Assembly: GCF_007830065.1 (NCBI RefSeq)
Contig: NZ_VLKK01000005.1
Location: 182,866 to 246,865, forward strand
Direction: 5' to 3'
Source of the DNA: Sphingobium wenxiniae
GTDB taxonomy: Bacteria; Pseudomonadota; Alphaproteobacteria; Sphingomonadales; Sphingomonadaceae
Length of the DNA: 64,000 nt
The notes beneath the pieces are model-generated. The model did not search any database and had not been told where the DNA came from. It saw only the letters and a program-made list of their open reading frames with translations. Positions 1-7,558 of this stretch are shown in pieces. A program made the position numbers and the translations under genes. How positions within the stretch are numbered: position 1 is the stretch's first letter; each line of letters begins with the position of its first letter.

Positions 1-552
1 GCGGGCCGCCGGTTCGAGCTTCGCGAAGGGCTGATCCAGTTCGACGGCCGCACGCCTGTCAATCCCACGCTCGACATCACGGCGGAGGCGGATGTGGCGG
101 ACCTCAGCGCGACGATCCATGTCGGCGGGACCGGCCTGTCGCCGGACATCGGCTTCACCAGCGTTCCCGCCCTGCCGCAGGATGAACTGCTGTCCCGCAT
201 CCTGTTCGGCACGTCGATCACCAACCTGTCCGCGCCCGAAGCGTTGCAGCTCGCTTCGGCGGTGGGGTCGCTGCAGGGCGGGGGCGGGCTTGACCCCATC
301 AATGCGGTGCGCAGGGCGGCGGGGTTGGATCGCTTGCGTATCTTGGCCGCCGATCCGACGCAGGGACAGGGGACGTCCATCGCGGCGGGCAAATATCTGA
401 CGCGCAAGACCTATGTGGAACTGATTACCGATGGGCAGGGCTATTCCGCCACACGCATCGAATATCAGGTGACGCGGTGGCTGTCGTTGCTGGGGGCGAT
501 CTCCACGCTGGGCCGCGAAAGCGCGAATGTGCGCGTGTCGAAGGATTATTGA
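1..552 (+). CDS. tamB: TamB C-terminal end (translocation and assembly module), 5' truncated by window
   Basis: The reading frame is open from the first base and ends at 552, so only the last about 183 residues of a long protein are present. The final residues (a glycine-rich 'GGGLDPINAVRRAAGLDRL' stretch, then 'KTYVELITDGQ', ending in alternating beta-strand-like sequence and VSKDY) match the conserved C-terminal DUF490 domain of TamB. TamB is an inner-membrane-anchored periplasmic protein that works with the Omp85 protein TamA in outer-membrane protein or lipid transport. TamA would be expected upstream, outside the window. Family assignment is from recognition of the C-terminal domain only. 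Confidence 0.85.
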   Translation, partial: AGRRFELREGLIQFDGRTPVNPTLDITAEADVADLSATIHVGGTGLSPDIGFTSVPALPQDELLSRILFGTSITNLSAPEALQLASAVGSLQGGGGLDPINAVRRAAGLDRLRILAADPTQGQGTSIAAGKYLTRKTYVELITDGQGYSATRIEYQVTRWLSLLGAISTLGRESANVRVSKDY

Positions 553-738
553 CAGGCGCATCCGCCCGGTTCGCCTGATCCCGATTACGGAACGGTTCCA
601 CGACAGGCTGTCCCCAACTGTGGCATATGGGTCACATAAGTTGTTGTTTATCTTAGGTTCATGCAACCAACGGCGTTGCTCCGCTTTCACACTCTCACCG
701 CCTTCGGGCGGAAAGAATAAGGAAAACGGAGTATTTTT

Positions 739-1392
739 ATGCGAAAGATAATCGTCGCAACCCTTCTCGCCGGCGGCGCAGTCGCCTCCCCGGCTCTCGC
801 GCAGGACGTCGGCCCGACCTTCACCGGCCCGCGCGTCGAAGCGATCCTGGGCTATGACCATGTCGGCGCGGGCAGCGACGTCGACAATGACAATGGCCGC
901 AACGACCAGTCGATCGACGGCCTGCTTTACGGTGTGGGCGCGGGTTATGACGTGAACCTCGGCAGCGCCGTGGTCGGCGTGGAAGGCGAATTCACGAATT
1001 CCACCGCCAAGAGCAGCCGCTACGACTTCACCGATGACTTCGGCTTCGGCCGAGTCAAGCAGGGCCGCGACCTTTATATCGGTGCGCGCGCCGGTATCCT
1101 GGCGGACCCGGCGACGCTGGTTTATGTGAAGGGCGGTTATACCAACAGCAAGCTCAAGGTGCTGGCGGGCGACACCGACGAGACCACCAATACCGCGTTC
1201 AAGCTGGACGGCTGGCGCATCGGCGCGGGCGTGGAGCGCGCCATCAACACCAACACCTTCGCCAAGGTGGAATATCGCTATTCCAACTATAATAAGGGCC
1301 GGATTCGCTTCGATGACGGCGCGACCAGTCGCAATTTCGATGTCGACACAGATCGTCATCAGGTTGTCGCCAGCGTCGGCTACCGCTTCTGA
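739..1392 (+). CDS. Outer-membrane beta-barrel protein (opacity/OmpA-like barrel)
   Basis: A 217-residue protein with a clear Sec signal peptide (MRKIIVATLLAGG..., cleavage after the ALAQ near residue 21). The rest alternates polar and hydrophobic residues, as in an eight-stranded barrel of the Omp25/opacity type, and it ends in YRF, the aromatic C-terminal signature of BAM-inserted proteins. An acidic D/N-rich loop lies near residues 48-58. The start follows a GGAAAACGGA ribosome site. It has its own 186-bp upstream region and is followed by a GC hairpin shared with the convergent pyrF. Function beyond structural or porin-like barrel is not evident. Confidence 0.8.
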   Translation: MRKIIVATLLAGGAVASPALAQDVGPTFTGPRVEAILGYDHVGAGSDVDNDNGRNDQSIDGLLYGVGAGYDVNLGSAVVGVEGEFTNSTAKSSRYDFTDDFGFGRVKQGRDLYIGARAGILADPATLVYVKGGYTNSKLKVLAGDTDETTNTAFKLDGWRIGAGVERAINTNTFAKVEYRYSNYNKGRIRFDDGATSRNFDVDTDRHQVVASVGYRF

Positions 1393-1399
1393 CGAACGG

Positions 1400-1428
1400 G
1401 GAGGGGGCGGGTGGTTTCCGTCCCCTCC
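1400..1428. terminator. Convergent-gene hairpin between the OMP gene and pyrF
   Basis: Perfect 7-bp stem GGAGGGG / CCCCTCC (1400-1406 and 1422-1428) sits between two converging stop codons. No T tract follows, so termination is inferred from position and stem strength. Confidence 0.45.
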
Positions 1429-1440
1429 ACCGGCGGTTCC

Positions 1441-2115
1441 TTACAGCGTCGCTTCGATTTCCCGCGCGGCCATGTCCGGATCTTCGGCAAGGCTGATCGG
1501 GCGGCCCACGACGAGGATCGATGCGCCGCGATCCAATGCTTCGCGGGGCGTGACGGCGCGCTTCTGATCGCCCATCGCTCCCCCGGCGGGCCTGACGCCG
1601 GGCACCACGAAAAAGCCTTCGGGCCATGCCTGCTTGGCAAGGGCCACTTCCGCGCCTGAACAAACGATGCCGTCGAGGCCCGCGCTGCGCGCCAGATCGG
1701 CGAGGCGCGCCACCTGATCCTCCGTCTTGCCGCCCACGCCGATGTCGAGCAGGTCGCCGTCGTCGAGGCTGGTCAGGACCGTGACGGCCACGACCCTGGT
1801 GTTGACGCCGGCCGCTGCCTTGGCGTCTTCCAGCATGGCCCGGCCGCCGGCCGCATGAACCGTGAGGATCGCCGGCTCCAGCATATGCAGCGCCTGGACG
1901 GCCTTCGCCACGGTATTGGGAATGTCGTGCAATTTCAGGTCGAGGAAGATCGGCAGGCCGAATTTCATCATCTCATGCACGCCGTGATGGCCGTTGGCGC
2001 AGAAGAATTCCAGCCCCAGCTTCAATCCGCCGACATGATGGCGCACCTGCCCCGCTAATGCCTGCGCCTTTTCAAGGTTGGGCGTGTCGATGGCGACATA
2101 GATCGGGCTGCTCAT
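1441..2115 (-). CDS. pyrF: Orotidine 5'-phosphate decarboxylase
   Basis: 224 residues, normal for bacterial PyrF. It decarboxylates OMP to UMP, the last step of de novo pyrimidine synthesis, in the cytosol. The N-terminal 'IYVAIDTPNLEKAQ' and the catalytic 'FLDLKLHDIPNTV' motif (Asp and Lys of the DxKxxD tetrad) are present, followed by 'TVHAAGG' and, near the C-terminus, the phosphate-binding 'VPGVRPAGG' and 'VVGRPIS'. The start overlaps the stop of the upstream LapA-like gene by four bases (ATGA), so the two are translationally coupled. Confidence 0.96.
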   Translation of the reverse strand: MSSPIYVAIDTPNLEKAQALAGQVRHHVGGLKLGLEFFCANGHHGVHEMMKFGLPIFLDLKLHDIPNTVAKAVQALHMLEPAILTVHAAGGRAMLEDAKAAAGVNTRVVAVTVLTSLDDGDLLDIGVGGKTEDQVARLADLARSAGLDGIVCSGAEVALAKQAWPEGFFVVPGVRPAGGAMGDQKRAVTPREALDRGASILVVGRPISLAEDPDMAAREIEATL

Positions 2116-2468
2116 GCTGTTCCTGTTGTATGGAGGGGAGAAGGGGCTGCGGACAGCGCCGCCTCATCGGTCTGCGGCGCGGGCAGGGGAGAAGCCGGGG
2201 AAGATGTCGGTGTGGCGGCGGCGGTGACGGCCGCGAGCGCGCGTTCCGTGCTTTCCAGCCTGCGCTTCATGCGCCAGCGGGTCGCACGCGCCATGATCCA
2301 GAAAGGCCCCGCCCCCAGCAGGAATGCGCCGATCAGCAATACGGGCAATTTGGTTTCCATCACCAGATCACCCCACAGCCGGACCGTGACCGGCACATAA
2401 TTCGCCATGCAGAAGAAGGCGAGGGTGACGGCGACGACGACCCAGAAGGCGGTGCGTAGAAATTGCAT
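2112..2468 (-). CDS. LapA-domain (DUF1049) inner-membrane protein
   Basis: About 118 residues starting at MQFLRT, behind an AAAGGACC ribosome site; a longer upstream reading is Arg-rich and unlikely to be coding. Two hydrophobic segments (about residues 5-22 and 38-57) are joined by a short 'VPVTVRLWGDLVMETKLPV' linker, followed by a basic 'RATRWRMKRRLEST' helix and an Ala/Pro-rich tail. This is the layout of the lipopolysaccharide-assembly protein A domain. It is the first gene of a two-gene unit with pyrF, a pairing I recall from other sphingomonads. Confidence 0.75.
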   Translation of the reverse strand: MQFLRTAFWVVVAVTLAFFCMANYVPVTVRLWGDLVMETKLPVLLIGAFLLGAGPFWIMARATRWRMKRRLESTERALAAVTAAATPTSSPASPLPAPQTDEAALSAAPSPLHTTGTA

Positions 2469-2674
2469 CGGCGGTCCTTTGGCTGCTGATCCGGGGCTCA
2501 GCTTAGGCGATTTTGTCGGAAGGCGGAAGCGTCTCGTCCGGTAAAGCGGCATCGTTACGCCGGAGGCATGGTTGCGCTTTTGCGCGGATGCCGCCAAATT
2601 ACGGCGGCATCGCCCCATGTCGGACGTTTTGACCTCTTCCCCCCGATGCCTTTGTTGCTTAGCATGGGGGCATC

Positions 2675-2872
2675 ATGAGCAAGACCCAGGACAATTCGCC
2701 AGAAACTGCGCCCCAAGCCGTTGAGGAGAAAGGCGCGTCAATCAATCCTCCCGCCGGAAAGGCGCCGCCGCGCAAGGGTGGCGGCAAGGGTGTCTGGGTG
2801 GGAACCGCCGCAGGCATAGGCTCAGCCGCGATCGTCGCGGCGCTGCTCTATGCGAACAAGAAGCGGACCTGA
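2675..2872 (+). CDS. Small membrane protein, function unknown
   Basis: 65 residues. The polar N-terminal half (residues 1-40) is rich in Pro, Lys and Gly and probably disordered. One hydrophobic helix follows ('VWVGTAAGIGSAAIVAALLYA', about residues 40-60) and the protein ends in KKRT. The start is preceded by a purine-rich GGGGGCATC. It resembles no family I can name. A hairpin (CCTTTCC/GGAAAGG, 2873-2897) starts immediately after the stop codon, supporting a real monocistronic gene. Confidence 0.6.
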   Translation: MSKTQDNSPETAPQAVEEKGASINPPAGKAPPRKGGGKGVWVGTAAGIGSAAIVAALLYANKKRT

Positions 2873-2963
2873 CCTTTCCGGCTTCCGGTAGGAAAGGGCG
2901 ATTGGGTGATTTTCAAACCTTGCCGGATGGCGGCAATGGGTGGTTTGCTGCCATTCCCCACTC

Positions 2964-3043
2964 GTCATGCCAGCGAAAGCTGGCGTCTCTCTTCGTAGGC
3001 ACGACCCAGCTCAAGGGAGATCCCAGCTTTCGCTGGGATGCCG
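2964..3043. repeat. Pair of inverted REP-like units with GAAA-capped hairpins
   Basis: The 326-bp gap after the small membrane-protein gene holds two head-to-head copies of a palindromic unit. The core CCAGC-GAAA-GCTGG lies at 2970-2983 and its inverse at 3023-3036, each flanked by matching CAT and TCTC blocks. Each unit folds alone into a GNRA-capped hairpin and the two can also pair with each other. A related, more divergent copy is at 36246-36293. This is the form of an extragenic palindromic repeat. Nothing else is evident in this gap except the terminators at either end. Confidence 0.7.
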
Positions 3044-3104
3044 GGCATTGAACGTCCGCTCCTGGCCGCCATCGCACAACGAGGTCTGCAAGCTCCATAA
3101 TCGC

Positions 3105-3138
3105 AAAAAAAAGCGGCGCGGCCTTTCGCTCGCGCCGC
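3105..3138 (-). terminator. Intrinsic terminator of the EF-hand gene
   Basis: On the minus strand an 8-bp perfect GC stem (GCGGCGCG / CGCGCCGC, 3131-3138 with 3113-3120) is followed by eight T residues (3112-3105), about 60 bases after the stop of the EF-hand gene. Confidence 0.85.
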
Positions 3139-3198
3139 CTCGATGCGACCCTTGGGAATTTCGTTCCTGCTTCGTGACAGGACTGCCTGTCGGTCGGG

Positions 3199-3621
3199 TC
3201 AGCCCGCGCTGCCGCTGAGGAAGGCGACGAGTTCCGGCTTGCTGACCGATGCGCTCTTGTCCGTATCCGCGGTGGTGAAGGCGCCGTCAGCCCAGGCCGT
3301 CACCTCCGCGGGCGCCAGCGTCTTTCCGGTCGCTTTCATTTCCTGATCCTTCAGCGCGACCATCCACTTGGAAAATTCCGCCTTGTCGAGCTGCCCGTCC
3401 TTGTTGGTGTCATAGGCGGGAAATTCGCTTTCCACGATGGATGCGACCGTGTTCGCCTGGCCGGAAGGCGCGGCTTCCGGTTGCGCGGCCGCGCCGGGCT
3501 GGGCGGGGGTCGCCGCTTGGGGAGCGGCCGGCGTCGTGCCCTGCTGGGGCGCCGTGGCTTCCTGCGCGACCGCAGGGGCGGTAATGGCGAGAGCGGTCGA
3601 GAAAAGAAGTGTACGTAGCAT
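3199..3621 (-). CDS. Exported EF-hand calcium-binding protein
   Basis: 140 residues from the ATG at 3621, which follows an AGGAGACC ribosome site; an upstream in-frame start would disrupt the signal peptide. Signal peptide MLRTLLFSTALAITAPAVAQ, then an Ala/Pro/Gln-rich low-complexity linker (about 22-55). Two EF-hand loops follow: 'DTNKDGQLDKAEF', with the full D-x-N-x-D-G pattern, and 'DTDKSASVSKPEL', which lacks the central Gly and is degenerate. Probably a periplasmic Ca2+ sensor or buffer. It is divergent from purB across a 263-bp region with two palindromes. Confidence 0.75.
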   Translation of the reverse strand: MLRTLLFSTALAITAPAVAQEATAPQQGTTPAAPQAATPAQPGAAAQPEAAPSGQANTVASIVESEFPAYDTNKDGQLDKAEFSKWMVALKDQEMKATGKTLAPAEVTAWADGAFTTADTDKSASVSKPELVAFLSGSAG

Positions 3622-3645
3622 ATTGGTCTCCTGAATTATCATTCT

Positions 3646-3698
3646 CTCGATGAATTCGTTCTCATCGAGGGTTTGACCGAGTAATATCCCAATACTCG
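3646..3698. promoter_or_regulatory. Two palindromes in the EF-hand / purB divergent intergenic region
   Basis: CTCGATGA (3646-3653) is mirrored exactly by TCATCGAG (3662-3669) with an 8-base spacer, and CGAGTA (3678-3683) by TACTCG (3693-3698). They lie 25-77 bases upstream of the EF-hand start codon, where an operator or leader hairpin could act. Function is inferred from symmetry and position only. Confidence 0.35.
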
Positions 3699-3884
3699 AC
3701 TAGGTTCCTGAATGGTCGTTCATGATCTTCCATCTGTCTTTGCAAGCTGGTCATTTCGGCTGTAAATTCTATCGTAATTGCGGTGAATGGATGCGGATTT
3801 CGATCCGCCGTCTGCCGATTTGCTCTTGGAAACGGACGCTGCTAGGCGGCGCGGCAACCCTTCATCCATCATGCAGGATTCGCC

Positions 3885-5201
3885 ATGGTCCCTCGCTACG
3901 CCCGCCCGCACATGACCGCTCTCTGGGAACCGGAAGCCCGCTTCCGCATCTGGTTCGAGATCGAGGCGCACGCTACCGAAGCGCTGGGCGACCTTGGCGT
4001 GGTGCCCAAATCGGCGGCCAAGGCGCTGTGGGACTGGTGGGCGATCAACCCCGCCATCGACGTGCCCGCGATCGACGCGATCGAGGCCGTCACCAAGCAT
4101 GACGTCATCGCCTTCCTCACCTGGGTCGCGGAGCAGGTGGGCGACGAAGCGCGCTTCATGCACCAGGGAATGACGTCGAGCGACGTGCTGGACACCTGCC
4201 TTGCGGTGCAGCTTTCGCGGGCGGCGGATATTTTGATCGACGATCTCGACAAGCTGCTGGAGGTCGTCAAGCGCCGCGCCTTCGAACATAAGCTGACCCC
4301 GACCATCGGCCGCAGCCATGGCATCCATGCGGAGCCTGTGACTTTCGGTCTCAAGATGGCGGAAGCCTATGCGGAGTTCTCCCGCTGCAAGGCGCGGCTG
4401 ATCGCGGCGCGGGAAGAAGTCGCCACCTGCGCCATTTCGGGCGCGGTCGGCACCTTCGCCAATATCGATCCGCGCGTGGAAGAGCATGTCGCGGCGAAGC
4501 TGGGCCTTGCTATCGAGCCGGTCTCCACGCAGGTCATCCCGCGCGACCGTCACGCGATGTTCTTCGCGACGCTGGGCGTCATCGCTTCGTCCATCGAGCG
4601 GCTGGCGGTGGAAGTGCGCCACCTCCAGCGGACCGAAGTGCTGGAGGCGGAGGAATATTTCTCGCCGGGGCAGAAGGGCAGCAGCGCCATGCCGCACAAG
4701 CGCAACCCGGTGCTGACGGAGAACCTGACCGGCCTTGCCCGCATGGTCCGCAGCTACGCCATGCCCGCGATGGAGAATGTGGCGCTCTGGCACGAGCGGG
4801 ACATCAGCCATTCGTCGGTGGAACGCTATATCGGGCCGGATGCGACCATCACGCTGGATTTCGCGTTGGGCCGCCTGACCGGGGTGATCGACAAACTGCT
4901 CGTCTACCCTGAGCGGATGATGAAGAATCTCGACAAGATGGGCGGGCTTGTCCATTCGCAGCGGGTGCTGCTGGCGCTGACGCAGGCGGGGGTGAGCCGC
5001 GAGGACAGCTATCGTTACGTCCAGCGCAATGCGATGAAGGTGTGGGAATCGGACGGCCGGCTTTCTCTGATGGAATTGCTGAAGGCTGATCCGGACGTAT
5101 CCGCGGCGCTGACCGCGGAGCAGATCGAGGAGAAGTTCGACCTTGGCTACCACTTCCGCCGGGTCGACACGATCTTCAAGCGGGTGTTCGGCGAAGCCTG
5201 A
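3885..5201 (+). CDS. purB: Adenylosuccinate lyase
   Basis: 438 residues, the usual size. It cleaves adenylosuccinate to AMP and SAICAR to AICAR in purine synthesis. Visible motifs: 'TSSDVLDT', the catalytic-His 'GRSHGIHAEP', and the superfamily signature 'GSSAMPHKRNP' (about residues 263-273) carrying the catalytic Ser loop. The start MVPRYARP is typical for the family. Monocistronic by position, followed by a perfect 9-bp terminator stem. Confidence 0.97.
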   Translation: MVPRYARPHMTALWEPEARFRIWFEIEAHATEALGDLGVVPKSAAKALWDWWAINPAIDVPAIDAIEAVTKHDVIAFLTWVAEQVGDEARFMHQGMTSSDVLDTCLAVQLSRAADILIDDLDKLLEVVKRRAFEHKLTPTIGRSHGIHAEPVTFGLKMAEAYAEFSRCKARLIAAREEVATCAISGAVGTFANIDPRVEEHVAAKLGLAIEPVSTQVIPRDRHAMFFATLGVIASSIERLAVEVRHLQRTEVLEAEEYFSPGQKGSSAMPHKRNPVLTENLTGLARMVRSYAMPAMENVALWHERDISHSSVERYIGPDATITLDFALGRLTGVIDKLLVYPERMMKNLDKMGGLVHSQRVLLALTQAGVSREDSYRYVQRNAMKVWESDGRLSLMELLKADPDVSAALTAEQIEEKFDLGYHFRRVDTIFKRVFGEA

Positions 5202-5215
5202 AAATCCTCAACGAA

Positions 5216-5241
5216 AAGAGGGTGGCACCGGGCACCCTCTT
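5216..5241. terminator. Bidirectional terminator between purB and the catabolic cluster
   Basis: Perfect stem AAGAGGGTG (5216-5224) / CACCCTCTT (5233-5241), with A-rich and T/C-rich flanks. It sits between the convergent purB and short-chain reductase genes and marks the left limit of the accessory cluster. Confidence 0.75.
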
Positions 5242-5277
5242 CCCTTCGGAACCGAGCGTTGCCGCCGCCCGAACGAA

Positions 5278-5913
5278 TCAGTAGCCGATCGTCATCTGCG
5301 CCCTGATGTGGCGCGGCTCTTCGATTTCATCGACCAAGGCGTGAGCATAATCCTCCGCGCTTATCCGGCTTTGCCCTTCGGCATCGCTGATCAGCGTGGT
5401 CGTTCCCAGACGGTAATGCGTCGTGCGCTCGCCCGGTTCGATCGTCGCCGCAGGGCTGAAGAAGGTCCAGTCCACATCGCTGCGGCGCAGGATGTCGAGC
5501 GCCGCCAGCATGGCGCGCGGCTCCAGCAGGGTATCGGGCAGTTGGTCGATGAGTGCAGATCCATCGGGCAGGGACAGGCTGCCCGCGCCGCCGACCATGA
5601 TCAGGCGTTTGCCCGATGCGCTGGCGGCTTCGACCAGAGCCATGGCGGTGGAGCGCGCCTGTGCCATCGGATCGCCCTCTCCTCTAGGGCTGACGGCGCT
5701 CACGATCACATCGGCGTCCCTCGCCAGCGCGGCCAGGGCGGCGCCGTCGTACACATCGCCCTTTACCGGGATGATCGTGCCGGCGCCGGGGACGCGATCC
5801 GGATTGCGGGCGACGCCAACGACATCGTGTCCGCGCGCCGCGGCCTCGACCGCGATCCGCGACCCGATCATGCCGCTGGCGCCGATCAGCAGGATGTTGC
5901 GCTTGTCGCTCAT
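5278..5913 (-). CDS. NAD(P)-dependent oxidoreductase (atypical SDR, NmrA/YwnB-like)
   Basis: 211 residues from MSDKRN. The N-terminal Rossmann motif 'LLIGASGMIGSRI' (GxxGxxG, about residues 7-19) and an Asp/Arg at the end of strand 2 ('VARNPDR') suggest NADPH. 'DADVIVSAVSP' follows, and the usual YxxxK is not evident, as in NmrA-type reductases. The start overlaps the stop of the upstream SnoaL-like gene (ATGA), so it is the last gene of a minus-strand operon OYE-SnoaL-SDR. It probably acts on a carbonyl intermediate or redox cofactor of the catabolic route; substrate unknown. Confidence 0.75.
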   Translation of the reverse strand: MSDKRNILLIGASGMIGSRIAVEAAARGHDVVGVARNPDRVPGAGTIIPVKGDVYDGAALAALARDADVIVSAVSPRGEGDPMAQARSTAMALVEAASASGKRLIMVGGAGSLSLPDGSALIDQLPDTLLEPRAMLAALDILRRSDVDWTFFSPAATIEPGERTTHYRLGTTTLISDAEGQSRISAEDYAHALVDEIEEPRHIRAQMTIGY

Positions 5914-6368
5914 GCCGCTGCCTTGGTTTCGTTCAGGAAGAACAGCCGGCTTTGCCGCCACACGCCATTTTCGCGGCGAAATTCGTCCATATACCGGCCA
6001 TAAGTAATGAAGGGCGGGCTGCTCATGTCGGTCCGGCGCAGCGCCATGGCGTAAAGCGTCCAGCGCCCCTTGGCCGTGTCGCCCTCCACATCGATCACCT
6101 CGGCGCCGACGGTGTGCCACATCCACCCCGTGACGGACGGCATGGTTTCGCAAAACAGCGTCATGATCGCATCGCGGCCCGAATGGACGTTGCCGTCCAG
6201 CAGGGTGAAGTCGATCACCGCATCCTCGGTGAACAGCGAGCGGAGGATATCCTCATCGCCCGGTTGCTTGTCGCGGATGATCCGGTCGATGGTGTCGCAA
6301 TACAAGCCCTTGATCCGGCTGATGGCGCGGATGTCGGCTTCAACCGACGTTTCCAGGATAGTAGCCAT
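5910..6368 (-). CDS. SnoaL-like / NTF2-fold protein
   Basis: 152 residues from MATILETS, behind a GGGAGAC ribosome site. The cone-shaped NTF2 fold is recognisable from 'IKGLYCDTIDR', 'LFTEDAVIDFTLLDGNVHSGRDAI', 'WHTVGAEVIDVEGDTAKGRWTLYAM' and the terminal 'YGRYMDEFRRENGVWRQSRLFF'. Such proteins are cyclases, dehydratases, isomerases or hydroxylase accessories in steroid, polyketide and aromatic pathways. The position between an old yellow enzyme and an SDR supports an isomerase or dehydratase role. A second, divergent SnoaL-like gene occurs at 17801. Confidence 0.75.
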   Translation of the reverse strand: MATILETSVEADIRAISRIKGLYCDTIDRIIRDKQPGDEDILRSLFTEDAVIDFTLLDGNVHSGRDAIMTLFCETMPSVTGWMWHTVGAEVIDVEGDTAKGRWTLYAMALRRTDMSSPPFITYGRYMDEFRRENGVWRQSRLFFLNETKAAA

Positions 6369-6396
6369 TTTCAGTCTCCCATATATGTGGTTATGT

Positions 6397-7548
6397 TCAA
6401 TACAGCTTGCCGAGCGCGCCGGGCGTGTAGGGCAGGGCGGTATCGATCCGGTCGGCCTTCGCCTTGCTCGCCCACTGCGGATCGACCAGCAGCGCCCGGC
6501 CGACGCCGACAAGATCGAATTCGTCGCGATCCAGGCGGTCGAACAGCTTTTCGATGCTGGCGGGTTTTCCGCTCGCGCCGGCCAGCGCTTCCATCAGGTC
6601 CTGATCCAGACCGACCGAGCCGACGGTGGAAGTGGGCTTGCCCGTCAGCTTCTTTGTCCAGCCGGCAAGGTTGAGGTCGCTGCCCTCGAACTCCGGTTCC
6701 CAGAAGCGGCGCTGCGAGCAGTCGAAAATGTCGATGCCGGCATCGGCAAGCGGCGTGAGGAAGGCCTCCAGCGCTTCGGGTGTCTGGGCGAGCCTGGCCC
6801 CGTAATTCTGTAGCTTCCATTGAGAGAAGCGGAACATGATAGGGAAGTCCGGGGCGGTCCGCCGCCGCATCTCCGAGACCATCTCGGTCGCGAAGGCTGT
6901 GCGCGCGGCCAGGTCGCCGCCATAACTGTCTTCGCGCCGGTTCGTCTCGTCCCAGAAGAACTGATCGATCAGATAACCGTGCGCGCCATGGATCGCGATG
7001 CCGTCGAACCCCATGTCGAAGGCGGATTTGGCGCCCCTGGCAAAGGCTTCGATGACGTCGTCGACATCCCGCTGGGTCATCGGCCTGCCCTGGAGCGTCG
7101 GCATGACGCCGATAGTGCCCGAATAGCCTGACGGCCCGACCTGATCGTCGCGCAGCGGCTCAAGCGGTTTTTCGATGCCCGCTACCGGGGCCGCCGTGTA
7201 CAGGCCGATATGCCAGAGCTGGGGGATGATTTTGCCCCCGGTCGCATGGACTTCGTCCAGCACCATCTTCCATCCCGCCAGCGCGTCGTCGCCATAAAAG
7301 CGCGGGATATTGGGGTCGTTGGACGCGCCGGGATGCTCGACCCAGGCGCCTTCGGTCACGATCAGGCCGACATCAGCCTCCGCGCGGCGGCGATAATAAG
7401 CGGCCACGTCCGGTGTCACCACGCCGCCGGGCGCGAAGTGGCGGGTCATGGGCGCCATGACCACGCGGTTGGCGAGATTGAGCGTGCCGATGCGGATGGG
7501 CGAAAACAGCTTCGCGAGGCCCGTGGGCGTAGGAGCAAGGGTTGTCAT
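6397..7548 (-). CDS. NADH:flavin oxidoreductase, old yellow enzyme family
   Basis: 383 residues from MTTLAP, directly after a strong AGGAGAGAAAAA ribosome site (an upstream in-frame start is less likely). An FMN-binding TIM barrel: 'FSPIRIGTLNLANRVVMAPMTR' at the N-terminus, 'IPQLWHIG', the substrate-binding His pair in 'IAIHGAHGYLIDQFFWDETNRREDSYGG', and the phosphate-binding 'FDLVGVGRALLVDP'. It reduces activated C=C bonds with NAD(P)H. Ten bases downstream of the KstD-like gene, so the two are probably one transcript. A flavin dehydrogenase paired with an ene-reductase suggests insertion and removal of ring double bonds. Confidence 0.88.
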   Translation of the reverse strand: MTTLAPTPTGLAKLFSPIRIGTLNLANRVVMAPMTRHFAPGGVVTPDVAAYYRRRAEADVGLIVTEGAWVEHPGASNDPNIPRFYGDDALAGWKMVLDEVHATGGKIIPQLWHIGLYTAAPVAGIEKPLEPLRDDQVGPSGYSGTIGVMPTLQGRPMTQRDVDDVIEAFARGAKSAFDMGFDGIAIHGAHGYLIDQFFWDETNRREDSYGGDLAARTAFATEMVSEMRRRTAPDFPIMFRFSQWKLQNYGARLAQTPEALEAFLTPLADAGIDIFDCSQRRFWEPEFEGSDLNLAGWTKKLTGKPTSTVGSVGLDQDLMEALAGASGKPASIEKLFDRLDRDEFDLVGVGRALLVDPQWASKAKADRIDTALPYTPGALGKLY

Positions 7549-7558
7549 TTTTTCTCTC

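Noticed and set aside
3720..5153. 477-residue open frame antisense to purB
   Set aside because: No ribosome site or family match; composition is Arg/His/Asp-rich as expected from codon-bias shadows of a high-GC gene.
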